The notes under the pieces: generated by a model
Told to the model about the DNA's origin: nothing
The model's database searches: none
What the model saw: the letters and a program-made list of their open reading frames with translations, nothing else
Made by a program: the position numbers and the translations under genes
Shown: piece by piece, positions 41,913 to 55,450 of the stretch
Layout of the letters: every line of letters starts with the position of its first letter
Numbering within the stretch: the stretch's first letter is position 1
From: Adiantum capillus-veneris
Taxonomy: Eukaryota; Streptophyta; Polypodiopsida; Polypodiales; Pteridaceae
Length of the DNA stretch: 64,000 nucleotides
Direction: 5' to 3'
NCBI GenBank assembly: GCA_014529385.2
Contig: CM043968.1
Location: 129,619,018 to 129,683,017, forward strand

Positions 41913-42844
41913 TGTTAGAAGTTGGACACACCCCATGGCATCTAACTACTCGGCGGACTATTATTTTTGTAATTATTCATTCATTGAGGAAAACCCCATT
42001 TTTCACATTGTACATATTGGGACTTACAGAACTTTCCAGATTGTATCCCAGTTTTGATAGTTAGATTGAGTAGATGGTTGATTTTGGAACTTTAGGGTTT
42101 GAGAAGTTGTAAGGTATATATACCACTTTTTGACCTTAATGAAAGACCTTTTGTCATTTTAAACAAGTTTGAAGTCTGCGAGTGAGCGTACTATGTACGT
42201 GAGAGAGAGTGTGAGCTTCGTCTTGACGCTACGTGTGCTATGGTGGTCAGAATCGAGTGCAGAGAAGTGCAGCGTGTTGCCCCCGACTAGAGCTACAAGC
42301 TGATACCAACATTGCGCACATACGTTCCAGCTTTGAGAGCTCCTTCTACGAGATTCATCGGTTGTTTGGGTGAGCCTACGTTATCTAATTTCGCATTGCA
42401 GCATATCCACGGGTTCACATTGAGTAGAGCTACACATTAGGCACTTTAGATTTCGGAAACAAAGACCTGCAGATTTTGGCCAGACATCCTACATGTTTCT
42501 GCACCGGGTGTTTTGGGTCGTGATTTTGGTTTATAGACCTTAGGGAGAGCGGCCTATAGGTATTAGTAGGGTCTCCTTCAAGTTCTATGGTGTTTCGAAA
42601 GTGTTTGATGGGTGTTCGGCTCTAACAAGCGTTGTAGGAAGATTCCTCTTTTGCACTTTTCAAGACTGTGACTTAGAAAATTGGTAGGGACCTCTGTAGG
42701 AATTAGTTAGGAGTCGGTCGAGTGTAGGTTGACACCTTATGCTTGCTTCCACGCGCATGCGGATCGAGCTTCGTCCTTAGCTGACATTACTTGTTAGGTG
42801 AGTTCTCGTTGTGCTGACGTCCGTCGCGGCGTATCCGTCCAACA
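41913..42844 (+). repeat. 3' LTR of C
   Basis: 932 bp, the same length as the 5' LTR. It ends CGTCCAACA and is followed by ATGCT, the target duplication. It has the half-palindrome AGACATCCTACATG at 42482-42495. Confidence 0.95.
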
Positions 42845-42849
42845 ATGCT

Positions 42850-43859
42850 GAAGAGGATTCTGATTTGAATGAGACTATGGAGACTAAACCAACCACTAGG
42901 AAAGAAAAAAAAAAGGAAGATTGTCGTGAGCCACAATAGCCAGGACCCAAGAAGAAGATAGGAACTTACCCAAGCCCTATAGAGGAGATCGAGAGGGTCA
43001 AGCAATTAATGAGTTTGGTAGAGGAGACCCCAAGGGATCTAGAGCCAGCACCTAGGCAGACCTAGATCACCGACACAATGTTCCCTATGCAAAATCAGCC
43101 TCACAAAGACCATAGACCACTAGACATACCTAGTGTCATCCAAGAAGAAAGTGTCCTTAATTCATTGGGAATTGGGAGTACTCCCTTCTTGTTGGAGAGA
43201 ATTTTTACAGAGGGATTACCTAACCCTATCAAAAAAATGGAGATCCCATCTTCCCCATGTCAAGGGATTGAAGCCCAAAAAGTGCCCTTAAATATTGCCA
43301 AATTGATGGATTTCATGGATTTAGAAGCTAGAACCACCATCATGTCTAAACTATATGGAGACCCCGAGCTATTCTTAGTTCTTTGAGCTTTCCTCAATGG
43401 AGAACTGAAAGTCAAGATACCACAATTTGCATAGATGGATGGAGCTAGGGAGGTGCCAATAGACGAAGAACTCTTTAATCCACAACCCAACCTAGATGAG
43501 AACTCTATTGTTGAAACGCATGTTAACAAGTTGGGACAATACTTTGAAGGCGATGAATCCAATGTGACATTTTGAACATGTGGCATCTTTTGTTTGTATC
43601 CTTGCATTGCCCAAGAACAACATGCCATAGAAATACCTATATCCACATGTGTTCTTTAACTTAAGCAACTCGGACTCTATACAACTTCTATTTTTGCAGC
43701 AATGGCTTCTTTCATTATATGCTTAAATTTGAATAGAGCAATTATGATGTCAACATAATATTTATGCACGGTTGTGAGTTTTCAGGCGGATGAATAGACA
43801 TGTCCAATCGTTGTTAGTGAGAAAATAATAAATAGTGTAAAAACGAGTACTACCATCCC
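42850..43859 (+). pseudogene. gag C-terminus and linker of B (after C)
   Basis: The first codons (GAAGAGGATTCTGATTTG) continue the gag frame interrupted at 22615. Acidic and basic linker blocks follow, with stops. The 102-codon block at 43078-43386 has VIQEESVLNSLGIGSTPFLL and FMDLEARTTIMSKLYGDPEL. No catalytic motif before the protease-like segment. Confidence 0.65.
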
Positions 43860-44162
43860 AATCACTACCAAGGGATTAATGTGAAGGGGATTCTTGATGG
43901 TGGCATTGGGGTTAGCAGTATAACTAAAAATTGCTAGAAATTTATGGGAAGACCTCACCTTGAGACTACAAACATAGTGGTAAAGATGGCCAATGGGACT
44001 ATTGTTAAACTTATTGGGATGCTAGAAGATCTCAAGATCAAGGTCTTTAGACACAAAATAAGCCATACATTCATTGTTATGGATTTTTCCAAGCACACTA
44101 TGTCATCTGAGATTATCTTAGGACGTCCTTTGATGAGGGAAGCAAAAATGATGCATGAATAG
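43860..44162 (+). pseudogene. Protease-like domain of B
   Basis: NVKGILDGGIGVSSITKN (about 43880-43930) is the active-site loop with D-G-G in place of D-S/T-G. After a stop, 43944-44162 gives VVKMANGTIVKLIGMLEDLK and SSEIILGRPLMREAKMM, the closing motif. This corresponds to PR1 of C. With Gly at the usual Ser/Thr position and a TAG inside, this copy is inactive. Confidence 0.7.
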
Positions 44163-45194
44163 CCTAAAAACCATGTCTACTTGTAGTTCCAAGAGTCTGT
44201 CATTCGAGTTGATCTTGTAACTAGTCGAGCACATCCTCTATGAAACATATTTATAATTGATCATAGATTTTACACCACAATTCACTCAGCCCCATTGCAG
44301 TATTGTTACACGTGTGAAAATGACACTGATGTCGGGGAATATTCCCCTTATATGGATGTTCTACCTGGGATGGCTGAGTCTGACAATGTGGATTGGGTCC
44401 ACCTAGAAGCAACCATAGACACTTGGGAAAATAGGGGGACGACCTGGGTAATACCTTAGGGGGATGAAATGCCACAACTTGTACCTTTAAATATGATACG
44501 CGCAATGCATATATCTTTTGATGACCTACCAGATTAAGGCTTGACTGACATTGGAACTAGTAGCATCTCAAAAGACTATAACGCACACAATTTGGAGTCA
44601 TCATCATTAGTTATTGACTCTGAGGATGAAGAATCTGAGTTCAATCTTGGTGCAATTATGGAAACAAACCATTCAAGGCCCAGTGGTACCCTAAACGACA
44701 ATCTATCTTGGAGAGGAGAAGACACAAGTAGTGATTCAGCTAGAGACTCTTCACTGGAGGAAGGTCGTAATCAAAAATTAAACAAGAGGAGTAAGAGATA
44801 TAAGAGGCGACGATATCGAGCCAATGTATGTGCTAGGATAAATGAAAAGAAATCTATTATAGAATGGCTCAATTATATGGGGCATGTGATGCTCATTAAA
44901 AGTTGGTAGATAATTGGGGTGAATACCTTCAAAGCATCATGTGGTGTAGTGCACAACCCATTAACATCACACAGCTAGAAGCTATTGAGAAGCCAAAGTT
45001 GAGCCATATTCTAAGGACACAACACAATTGAGAGCTAGCTCAACAACAAAAGGAAGCAAAAGAGAAATCACAACCCACGAAACAACAAGATTCCACAAAT
45101 TTACACCACAAAGGAGCGTAAGGTTGTGTGTACAAAGGCCCAAAGAACACCTATCAATGGAAGCAATGGAGTCTATGATGAGCGATTGATATTT
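44163..45194 (+). pseudogene. Post-protease linker of B; no RT present
   Basis: Block 44541-44909 (SLVIDSEDEESEFNLGAIME, RSKRYKRRRYRANVCARINE) corresponds to the linker between PR1 and RT in C. Beyond it only short, stop-rich sequence lies before the LTR at 45195. RT, RNase H and integrase are absent, so B is a gag-protease element. Confidence 0.65.
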
Positions 45195-45374
45195 TGTTAA
45201 CCCTCATGGATACCCTATCACCTTCGATGGACGCCTTATTATTTATTTGTGGCATGGACTGGGCTTGTCGATCCAATAGGTTTGTAGGTGATCACCGACC
45301 ATTTATCGCATTTTTACATGATTTTTACTATGATCGGCCGCTGTGAGCGCCCATGTGTGAATGGGTCAGACTCT

Positions 45375-45381
45375 TATAAAA
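45375..45381 (+). promoter_or_regulatory. TATA box of the B LTR
   Basis: TATAAAA, preceded by GACTCT. It is conserved in the inverted solo LTR (TATAAAA in CCTATAAAAGCC). It is about 180 bp from the LTR start, so transcription would start near 45405, upstream of the microsatellite. Confidence 0.7.
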
Positions 45382-45473
45382 GGTCCATTTTGACCTGAAA
45401 TTCTCATTCTTTTGAGTGGCATGCTAAGAAGTGCTCTTGCTCTACATCTATCTCCTTCTCCTTCCTGTACTCA

Positions 45474-45630
<157 letters not shown>

Positions 45631-45850
45631 ATTGCAATGATGAGGCGGTTGAGTGTGGCGGTGGCAGCGGCTCCTTCTTCTTTGCGGTACAAGATTCTTC
45701 ACGATGAAAGCATTGAGCGAAAAGTAACACACCTTTGCCCCTTTGAGCTTGCTAGGATTGCCTATTTGTGTGCTTGCAACCATTTGTGGCTCCCACACCA
45801 TGTTTTGGCAAGTTCCCAGCCTCCAACACGTGCAGCAAAGCGCACATTTT

Positions 45851-47215
45851 TGGCGTTGTGGCCAGGGACTCCTTGCACTAAGCTTGAGGAGCACTCAAGC
45901 TTCTAGAGGTAGCACTCAGTGCTACCTCTAGAAGCCTTTCTTTCATCTATTTTCAGCTTTTGTCTGAGTTTGTGTAGATTTGTTAGTAGCTAAAATGTGC
46001 AAGTTTAGCACGATTTGTTAGAATATGTTAGTGTTGAAATGTGCAAGTTTTTGTTAGATCTGCTAAGTTCTATAATGTGCAGGTGTTAACAGGTTTGTTA
46101 GTTAGTGTATAGTTCTATAATGTACAGTAGACAGTGAGCAGTAGACAGTGGGAAGGTTGAATGTGTTGTGAGTGTGTAGTTTACTATGTTAGGCAGTCTG
46201 TGAGCAGAGATAATTAGTGTTAATTAGTTCTGTTAGTTGTAGGCAAGTTAGACAGAGTTGCCAGGGGCAGTTGTGTGAGTGCTTGAGCTCTGCACCCGTT
46301 TTTCTCAAAAAGTTTTTTCCCAAAAAAATAAATAAATTTATAAAAAAAACTCAAAAAATTTGAGACCAGAAAGAAAATAAAAAACAAAAGAAAAAAAGGA
46401 AAAAAAATCTCATTACAAAAAGAAGGGATCGGGATCTTCCCCCAGGCCCAAGCCTCAGTCCTCAGTCTTATGATATAGTATAGACACTACTATATATATA
46501 AAGACTAGCACCTCAAGTGAGGGGAGCGTATGTGGAACAAGTTCCTCAAGTCCTCCTTCTTTCCCTTCACACTTACCCTTTGGACTTACTAATTTTAGCC
46601 TTCTTGCCACGATTAGGAAAAGACTATTTTTAGGATTCCGAAGGCTTTAAGTGATCGAATCAAGGGCTGTAAAGCACATCATGTCCCTCTAACCAAAATG
46701 CTCATTTTGAGCTATCACACATCATATTTTGTGGATTGGTTAGAAAAAAGGACCAAAAATAACAAAAAATCTGGGTTGTAAACATCTAAAAAACTAGGTG
46801 AGCGGCCTTTACAGGCACTCACCAACACTTCTAGAGTGTTGAGGTCACATGCACCTACGCTATGGTTGTGTGCTAGAGGACGATCACATAAAAAGTGTCT
46901 CCGTTTACACGGGCACCCATTATTCCTCCACATTAGGCTCTAGGCCTTCAGCGGGAACCCAAGGTAGTACCACTTAGGACCCACATATTGCATCTAATGA
47001 CTCTTTCTCTGACTACAAAATCATGGAGGGTTACCTGACACCCAATCCCGATAGTTCAAGCCAAGACATGCATGCCATGGACCCACGGTCCGAGCTGCGC
47101 GTACTTAGGTGCTTGAAAGAAACTCTTAGTAGAACCACTTGCTCCGAACATGGAGCTAATGATGTAAATGAAGGGGGTGGGGAAGTAAATTCACCATTCA
47201 TGATGCATGTCAAAA
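45851..47215 (+). pseudogene. Second B internal region, truncated (B2)
   Basis: A PBS-like TGGCGTTGTGGCCAGGGA at 45851-45868 is followed by a leader collinear with 18348-19343. A gag start from ATG 46849 follows (VSVYTGTHYSSTLGSRPSAG; SSSQDMHAMDPRSELRVLRC), matching the first copy with one extra stop. It ends abruptly at 47215 where a different AT-rich sequence begins. The arrangement LTR-internal-LTR-internal is a product of unequal recombination. Confidence 0.8.
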
Positions 47216-49300
47216 AAATAATTTAGCTAATTATTTAAGTCAAAATAAATAATTTTAGCTAAAATTAAAGGAAGAAAATTATTTAATCAAATTATATAAT
47301 TATGTCCTATTTATCAAAGTTAGTATAGATCTTAAGTAAGCCAAGATAATTATCTTAGTGTCAAAAAGTTGATCCATCTATTTATTTTAGCCTAAACATA
47401 CTAATTTTAATTGAAAGTGAAAGGGAAAAATTGGATATCTAATTTTGATATTTACAAGGTAGTTATTAGAGTTAGGAGATATCATTATCTACTTGTGATA
47501 AATAAACCTCAATTAGTTAGTTAATTTAAGTAGTTATAATTGATCAAAATCTCTATTTTTATTTAAATATTAATTAGGATAAATATAATCTACTGTCAAA
47601 AGTTTCAAAAAAAGTTAGTGTAAGTGTAAACCATTGTTTTAAAGTTGAGGAAATGCAATCTTTAAGAGAAAAATAATATAATAGATATTAAGCTTAAAAC
47701 AAGCACATTGCAAGCTTAATAAGATGGGGAAATTAGAAAAAAGATGTATAAATTTGTAAGAAATTTATGGAAGATTAGAAAACCCTTAAGTGAGCTACAA
47801 TAAAATTATATTGTCCATATAAGCAATTAAAAAATTACTAGGTCAAGAAATTACCCTCTATGACTACAAATTTAACCTTGATTGGGTTAGAAGAGGAATT
47901 AGATTGAATACGAAGGTTAAGTCTAGATTTTGGATGATTTACCTAATAATTAGACGTCCGTTTTTATAAGGATAAGAAGTCATGGCACCCAAAAGGACCC
48001 GAACCAATCCTCCTTCTGATGATGAAGGTAGTGTTCCTCAAAGAACTAGAGCATCACATGAGGATGAAGCTGGGCCTAGTAGTAGGCCCACTGACGAGAG
48101 AGTTCATGCCCCAACACTACAATAAGTGCCTGATCAATCCCAAGTGGGTCTTCGTTATAATTAAGTTTAGCTAATTCAAGTTTTTCTTTAATTATTAACA
48201 TTGCATACGTAAAGAGGGATTAAGGAATTAGGAAAAGTAAAACTGGCTGAAACGGAAGACATCTTCCAAAAAACCTACGAGCACTTGTTTGTAAATTAGG
48301 AAGGAAATGTTTGCGATAAGGCTGGTTGACTTACAAAAGAATGATTGGTCATCCTTAAGACAACTTGTCTCAAGACACCTCTAATTCCTTGGAATATTTT
48401 CACTTCAAGTGATGAGTAATGATGTCTTCTCAGCCATGGATGAGTCGGTTTTCCCCATGTACGTGGAGTTTGTACCTCCTACGTGTGTATATTTGTGGAT
48501 AATACTTAGGATACCGTTTTTATCTTAGGAAAACTGTCCGGTTGTATGGGCAATTGGTTTGGCGTATGGGCAGCCCGAACTTTTGGGTGATGGGTTTCCA
48601 CCCTGTTTATAAATAAGGAAGGATGATGTTGTTCACCCATGCATAGGTGTGCTTGAGACAAGTGGATTACTTCTCAAGATTTTTCAAGATATATTATGAG
48701 TGACCGTACCTTATCTTAAATCTAAAGATGTTTGTTTTCTAAAAGACTATTTTCAATGTTGATTTCAATGTCTTGTCTTAATGAATAACTGTGATGGAAA
48801 ATTAAAAAAGAATCCATTATTTTAAGTGTTAAAACACATGTGGTAGTAATAGGAAACAAAAAGGATCATGTATGAGTGCGGGGTGGTTAGTGGGGATTGA
48901 CTAAGGTCGTCAATCAAGGATGGGTGGACCTGATTAGTCAAGTAACTATACATTCCCGTGCACTAAAATCATTCAGTAAACTTCTCCAATTGGAAGAGGA
49001 GTTCACCAGCAGCTGTGTCCTCAACATCTGTTGGGGAGAAAAAGCGTTGGTTGAGAATACCTTAGCCCAAATTGTGGAAGTTATATGGTTGAAACAGTCT
49101 TAGATTTTTAAAATGTTGTCCCGTTTTCGGTGTGGGACAGGACTAGGTCTTTCTTCTAGGGCTATAGACCCAAGCCATTGTCAATGGTAAAGGTCTTTTC
49201 CTTGGATTTTTCTTGTTTAGAGACTCTGACTTTCAATAGGCATAGAGACCTATCAAGGACCCCATCCAAATCTTAGTATGGGTGGGTTGGGGATCTCACA
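47216..49300 (+). repeat. AT-rich LTR/leader remnant ending in an LTR terminus
   Basis: It starts with AT-rich sequence (TTTAGCTAATTATTTAAG motifs, 47220-47970) that matches nothing else here. From about 48170 to 49300 it reads as an LTR: no ORF, GC-poor, ending GGGGATCTCACA directly before a PBS. A short gag-start-like ORF lies at 47982. The left end of the LTR is not identified. Confidence 0.45.
47982..48125 (+). pseudogene. gag N-terminus fragment
   Basis: 47 codons, MAPKRTRTNPPSDDEGSVPQ then RTRASHEDEAGPSSRP, stopped by TAA. The basic then acidic Ser-rich start is typical of plant gypsy gag. It is followed by TTTAGCTAATT, which also occurs near 47222, hinting that this fragment is bracketed by copies of the same LTR sequence. 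Confidence 0.35.
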
Positions 49301-49302
49301 AG

Positions 49303-49318
49303 TGGTAACAGAGCAAGG
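49303..49318 (+). other. Primer binding site (initiator-tRNA-Met type)
   Basis: TGGTAACAGAGCAAGG, two bases after an LTR end CTCACA. It differs at one position from the usual TGGTATCAGAGCAAGG of plant LTR elements primed by initiator tRNA-Met. Confidence 0.75.
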
Positions 49319-49410
49319 TTAATTAAGGTCTTGGACCTAGAGAAAAAACATTAAGGTACTAGGGAAAAATGGTTTTTGATAAAAAGTGATTATAAGTCTG
49401 TAATTGAAAT

Positions 49411-50050
49411 ATGAGAGAGAAAGAGAAAAGAGAAACATTGTCCCCATCTATGCAGGAAGAATTCCATCAGGCCTTCCATAAGTTTTTGGTCTTCAACATC
49501 ATGTTTATGGAAGCATGCACATCCCAAAAACACACAGTACGGAAGAGTGTAATGAAGCTATTTGATTGCATGTTTTTCCCACCCACCTGGGGAATTAGCT
49601 GGGGAAGGTTTGGTGGAGTTTTTCTCATAGATGCAGGAGAGCTGGAAGGATTTGCTTTAAATCTCAAAAGACTCAAATGGGTAAAGGAGCTTGGAGATTG
49701 AAGTATACTTGTTCACAGGAATAGAATATCCAAATGAAACAATAGCAATAGATGGTGGTATTTTAGTGACACAAAACCAATGGGTATTTGATCAAATAAC
49801 TACCATAGTCTACCCAGGAAAAGTTAGGCCTATGGGTGTAGGTCCTAGCTTTAGAGGACCAAGAGATGTTGTATTTTGTGATCCTGTATCCGACACGCCC
49901 ATGGCACATAGGCTTTTGTTATAGGAGTGTTGATGTCCTTGTACATATTAGTTCTCTTGTATCAATCATTGTATATACTATAAGTTTTCCTGGAATACTG
50001 TATGTCATGTTTATTGGAATAAAGATTAGTCGATTTATTGTTTGATCATT
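49411..50050 (+). pseudogene. Coding-like segment with 3'-UTR-like tail, unknown product
   Basis: Two blocks in different frames join naturally near 49695: 49411-49701 (MREKEKRETLSPSMQEEFHQ ... GFALNLKRLKWVKELG) and 49691-49924 (EIEVYLFTGIEYPNETIAID, VFDQITTIVYPGKVRPMGVG, FRGPRDVVFCDPVSD). No gag motif. It is followed by a T-rich tail with AATAAAG (50021) that looks like a plant 3' UTR. It lies between a PBS and a gag, where captured host sequence is sometimes found in plant LTR elements. Family not recognised. Confidence 0.4.
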
Positions 50051-50179
50051 GCAATGTGAATGAAGTGTTAAATGTTTGGTAATAGGTAAAGTAGAGAAAA
50101 ATTAAATAAACACTAAACTCTCTAAGTTAATCACAAGGTAACCCTCGCATAAATAGCCTCTACACAATTACACAAGAAA

Positions 50180-51608
50180 ATAAATTACTACTAAAGCAGG
50201 TACAACTCCTTGTCTTTAAGGGAGAAATGCCTAATCTAGAGTGGGATGCATAAGCATGGTTAGAGGCTATGGATGATTATTTCATAGCCGCATGAACTGC
50301 TCAAGAAAATCAAATAATGTTGGGTATGTTCCGCCTTAATGGAGATGCCAAGCTGTGGTAGAAACAACACTGCAGAGATAGTCCTACTAATAAACCAAGT
50401 TGGGAGAAGTTGAAGCAGGCCATTATTGAACATTATCTTCCTCCTGCTCACCAAACCATTAAGATGAATGAATTCTTTGGTCTACGCTAGTTAGGACTTT
50501 CACTGGAGGAGTACTATACAAAGTTTGTGTCTTTACGACATTATGCTCCTCAGATGACCATGGAACAACAAATTTCCCGATTCTATTAAGGTCTCAACAA
50601 GCCCTTGAGCACACGTCTTGAGTCCATGAGACCTGTATCAATCTAGGATGCCCTTCTTAGGGCCAAACCTCTTGAAACTGAAGGAAACAACCCCACCAAA
50701 AACTATCCCAACTATAGCAATTATAGAGGAAGAGCTAGAGGAAATTTTAACAAAGGAAGTCAACGACGTACAGTAACTATTGCAGCAACTCTGAAGCAAA
50801 CCTTCCCTGATGTAAGATGTTATGGATGTGGTCAGATGGGACACTACAAGCACAATTGTCCCCAAGAATTAGACCCTAGAGCTACGACTAGGCCTAACCA
50901 CCAACCTCAAGTCAACCAAGGTAACTTACAAAGAGGAGGAAGAAATGGAGAACATTGCAGGGGAGGAGGAAGAGGAAGAGGAGCTCAAGCTTATGCAACA
51001 GTATGAGAGCCTACTCTAATGAACAAGGAATATGAAAGAGCAACCCTATTTTCTGCAATTGACAATCCTGGAGCATGCCAACAATATGTTGTCATTCAAA
51101 CTACTGCAAACCGACAAGGTGCAAAGTTTGAATTACTTATAGATTGTGGTAGCACCCATTCTTTTCTTTCTCCAAAATTTTTAAGGAAACTTAAGTTGAA
51201 TTAGTTCCCATTCAAAACAATGGTAGTGGAATTAGCAAACGGAAAAGAAGTCTTTTCTCAACATTCAACCGAAATGGTAGAATTTAAATTAGAGGAGTTC
51301 CCACCTCATCTTACTTTTGCACCCTACCTATTGGAATCTACGATGGTATCTTGGGAATGGATTGGTTAATCAAAAATCAAGCACACATTCACTATGCCGA
51401 GGGAGCCTATCCTTTAGGAATAAATTAGGGGAGGAGATTTTAGTTCAAGGACGTAATGGAAAGCCAAAATCCCATCTAGTTAAGGCTAGTAGATTTATTA
51501 AAGGTCTACGTAACGGATAACAAATCTTCATGGTCAAACTAAATGAAGCCAAAGATTCAGGGGCCAACAAACTTTTAGAGTGGCTTAAGCAATTTTCAAA
51601 TATGTTTT
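50180..51608 (+). pseudogene. gag and protease of gypsy D-prime
   Basis: gag: QAWLEAMDDYF, MLGMFRLNGDAKLW and SWEKLKQAIIEHYLPPAHQ are the retrotransposon gag core, with at least six stops, several at Trp, Gln or Arg codons. Zinc knuckle CYGCGQMGHYKHNCP at about 50820 and a Gly/Arg-rich linker follow. Protease: FELLIDCGSTHSFLSPKFLR (51129-51190) and, after frameshifts, EEILVQGRNGKPKSHLVKAS. The last codons (EWLKQFSNMF) correspond to the start of RT in element D; RT itself is missing. Confidence 0.85.
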
Positions 51609-52968
<1,360 letters not shown>

Positions 52969-53573
52969 CTTCCCCATGACCATCTATTATAAGGGTGGAA
53001 GCCTCAAAGAAAATGCTGGAGGAAATGGAAGTCCAGACCAAAGCCATATGACAAGATATTCATGCGGCTAAGGATCACCGAAAGAATTATGTAGACCAAA
53101 AGCGATTCGATTGGATTTTCAAACAAGAAGACAAGGTTTTTCTTCGAGTGCGCCCAAAAAGAAGCAACCTATCTCTTGGAAAATTCAAAAATCTTAGTCC
53201 TAGGTATTTTGGTCCTTATGAAATAATCAAGGTCCTCAATGATCAAGCCTACAAATTAAAGCTACAAGAACACATCAAAGTTCACGATGTATTTCACGTC
53301 AACCTACTAAAACCCTACATCCTAAATCCTAACCATGCATTGGGGGATGAACAGATTGTAATGCAAAAGCAAGGAGTGTTGGAGCTTCGGCCAGATTGTA
53401 TTCTGGAAACTAGAGAAAGAACTCTTAGAAATAGAGTAATAAGGGAATATTTGGTAAAGTGGAAAGATTATCCCACTGAACATGCCACTTGGGAAGATGA
53501 AACCTCTCTTCTCAAAGACTTTCCCAATTTCGGTTGAGATGAGGGCATCTCAAATTCTTAAGTTGGGGTGATT
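52969..53573 (+). pseudogene. Integrase C-terminus and chromodomain of D-prime
   Basis: From YYKGGSLKE and MLEEMEVQTKAI (frameshifted, one TGA) it is open from 53148: RPKRSNLSLGKFKNLSPRYF, GPYEIIKVLNDQAYKLKLQE, VHDVFHVNLLKPYI, LETRERTLRNRVIREYLVKW and DEHATWEDE-like chromodomain end. It matches D at 3237-3760 almost residue for residue. Purine-rich GTTGAGATGAGGG at 53535 is the likely PPT. Confidence 0.85.
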
Positions 53574-53812
53574 GTAAGGTCTCCACCTTTCTAGCTGTCG
53601 GGAATGAACTCAAAGCTTTAGGAGAAAACATTGGTCATACAATCAGGTAAAAACACTATCTCCAATAAAATTGGTATTTTTGGAATCTTAAGCACAGCAA
53701 ACCCAGGGAAAAAATTTTCAAAATTAAATTCAGACAAAAACTGACCCCGCTAGTCCCTCCGAAAGATTCAATGTAAATTAAATTATTAAGAAAAAATGAA
53801 TGGTTGTAGTAA
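53574..53812 (+). repeat. Start of the 3' LTR of D-prime
   Basis: TGTAAGGTCTCCACC follows the D-prime PPT and is equivalent to the D LTR start at 3175. About 240 bp later LINE coding sequence begins without an LTR end, so the LTR is truncated. Confidence 0.55.
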
Positions 53813-55450
53813 TCATGCAAAAGGTGGTTTGATAAAGAATGTCAAGATGCTTGAAATTCCTTTTTGATAAAGCTTGATGCAACTATGGACAAAAACAACT
53901 ATCAAAGTCACTTGCATACATACAAGGCATTGATTCAAAAGAACAGAAGAAGATGAACAGTAAAGCGTCAATTTTTTCTGGTCCAAGAAAAGGAACGTGC
54001 ATGTGGAAGAGTTTGGAGAAACTTGAGGGATAAGAGGGTTGAGAGTTTTTCTAACTTGAGTCTTGTGGATATGTACACACATTGTAAGAAACTATATGAG
54101 AAACCAAATGCTAGAAAAATTTTGTTTTATGGTTCACTCCCATATATGCCCTCTTTTCTTACTATTGAGGATGTGTGCGGTGGACTCAAAATGTTGGCCA
54201 CTCTCAAAGAGGGAGATCTTCAAAATATCAAGCCAAAATTGATTAAATGGACAAAAGATTCTACACATGAGTGGATGTGTGATATGTTCAACCTTTCACT
54301 TCAACATGGTATGCCTTGTGATTGGAGTACTAATTGGGTCAAGCCTTTGCATAAAGGAGGGGATATGAAGAATGTAAATAACTACTGGACTAAAATGATT
54401 GGGTCTCTTATGGCAAAGTTGTTTGGGTGCATAATGGACATAAAATTGAGTGATTGGGCTGAGGATAATGGCAAGCGTTCAAAAGGACAAGCCAGTTTTT
54501 GTTAGCACCATTGATCATCGTATCACTCTTAATTTTCTCATGGAGGAAAGTCTGTTGAAAGGAAAGAAATTGTATTGTTGCTTTGTGGACTTTTAATAAA
54601 GCCTTTGATATGATTCCACGTAACAATTTATGGAAAAGAATAGAAGAACTTCAAGTGCCAAATGAGTTTCTGTTTGCAATTTCTCAAATTTGTGAGAAGG
54701 TGATGTGTCAATTGTGCTTGGGAAGAGGAATTTTTAAAAAGTACTTTTGGGGCTAAACAAGGATGTCCGCTGTCACCAACTCTCTTTGGTCTATGCATCG
54801 ATCAATTGGAACAAATTGTACTTGACTTTATGCAAGAAGAAGGCATTGAAGAGATCACTATTTGCAATGCGGTAATCAAGCTTTTGTTGTATGCGGATGA
54901 TGTAATGCTTCTAGCACACACTTCAGAGCATGCACAAAAGCTTATGGTTGTCCTTGAGAACTTTTGCTTGCATAGTGGGCTGATTGTGAATGAATCCAAA
55001 ACACAGGTTATGCTTGTGAAAACCAACCATAAGGAGAAGCCATGCATTGTGTACAACAATAAGACAATTGAAGTTTTTGAGAGATGTAGGTACCTTGGCC
55101 TTGAGGTTCCGGCCAATCACAAGTGGAATGAATGTGCTTTGCATTGTTTGGAAGTCAGAAAGAGAGCGTACTATGCATTTTAAGACCATGTGTCATGTGG
55201 GAAATATCAAGTGTTGGGATTTCAGGAATTACCTTTTTGACACATTGGTGACACCGGTTCTTCTTTATGGAGTCGAAGTGTCGGGCAAGAGCATCTCATG
55301 GTCTACTTGGAAAGAGTTTGAGAATGTCCAAAAGCATTTTCTTACAAACTTTCTCCAAGTTAAGACACAAACACCATATATGCTCCTACTTCTTGAGTCA
55401 AGATCTCTTCTAATTGAGGATATGGGCATGGAAAGGGTTGTGGAGTACAT
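53813..55450 (+). pseudogene. Non-LTR (LINE) RT region, first part
   Basis: It reads from a region before RT, WFDKECQDA and HTYKALIQKN, through VESFSNLSLVDMYTHCKKLY, VKPLHKGGDMKNVNNYWTKM, GAKQGCPLSPTLFGLCIDQL (motif B) and VIKLLLYADDVMLLAHTSEH (catalytic Y-A-D-D). It continues into the C-terminal part TRP-free ... KCWDFRNYLFDTLVTPVLLY and SLLIEDMGMERVVEY. Several frameshifts and stops between 54500 and 54750. The apurinic endonuclease is absent, so the copy is 5'-truncated. It is cut at 55450 by copia F and resumes at 61040. Confidence 0.85.
55446..55450. repeat. Target site duplication of F, left copy (TACAT)
   Basis: TACAT precedes the left LTR of F and is repeated at 61035-61039 after the right LTR. 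Joining the flanks restores the LINE reading frame (ERVVEYMIKMQ). Confidence 0.95.

Larger units (their letters stand above)
22616..42844 (+). mobile_element. Complete 20.2-kb Ty3/gypsy element C
   Basis: It has two 932-bp LTRs (22616-23547, 41913-42844) with TGTTAG...CCAACA ends, a PBS, a PPT and a perfect 5-bp duplication. LTRs differ at roughly 35-40 positions by eye (about 4%), so insertion is not recent. The internal order is leader with palindromes, gag, linker, protease, RT, RNase H, integrase, a second protease-like domain, a Trp-repeat ORF, a second palindrome block and a 4-kb accessory ORF. Length, PBS type and a downstream accessory ORF resemble plant Athila/Tat elements. All genes carry stops or frameshifts, so this copy is not autonomous now. 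Confidence 0.95.
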
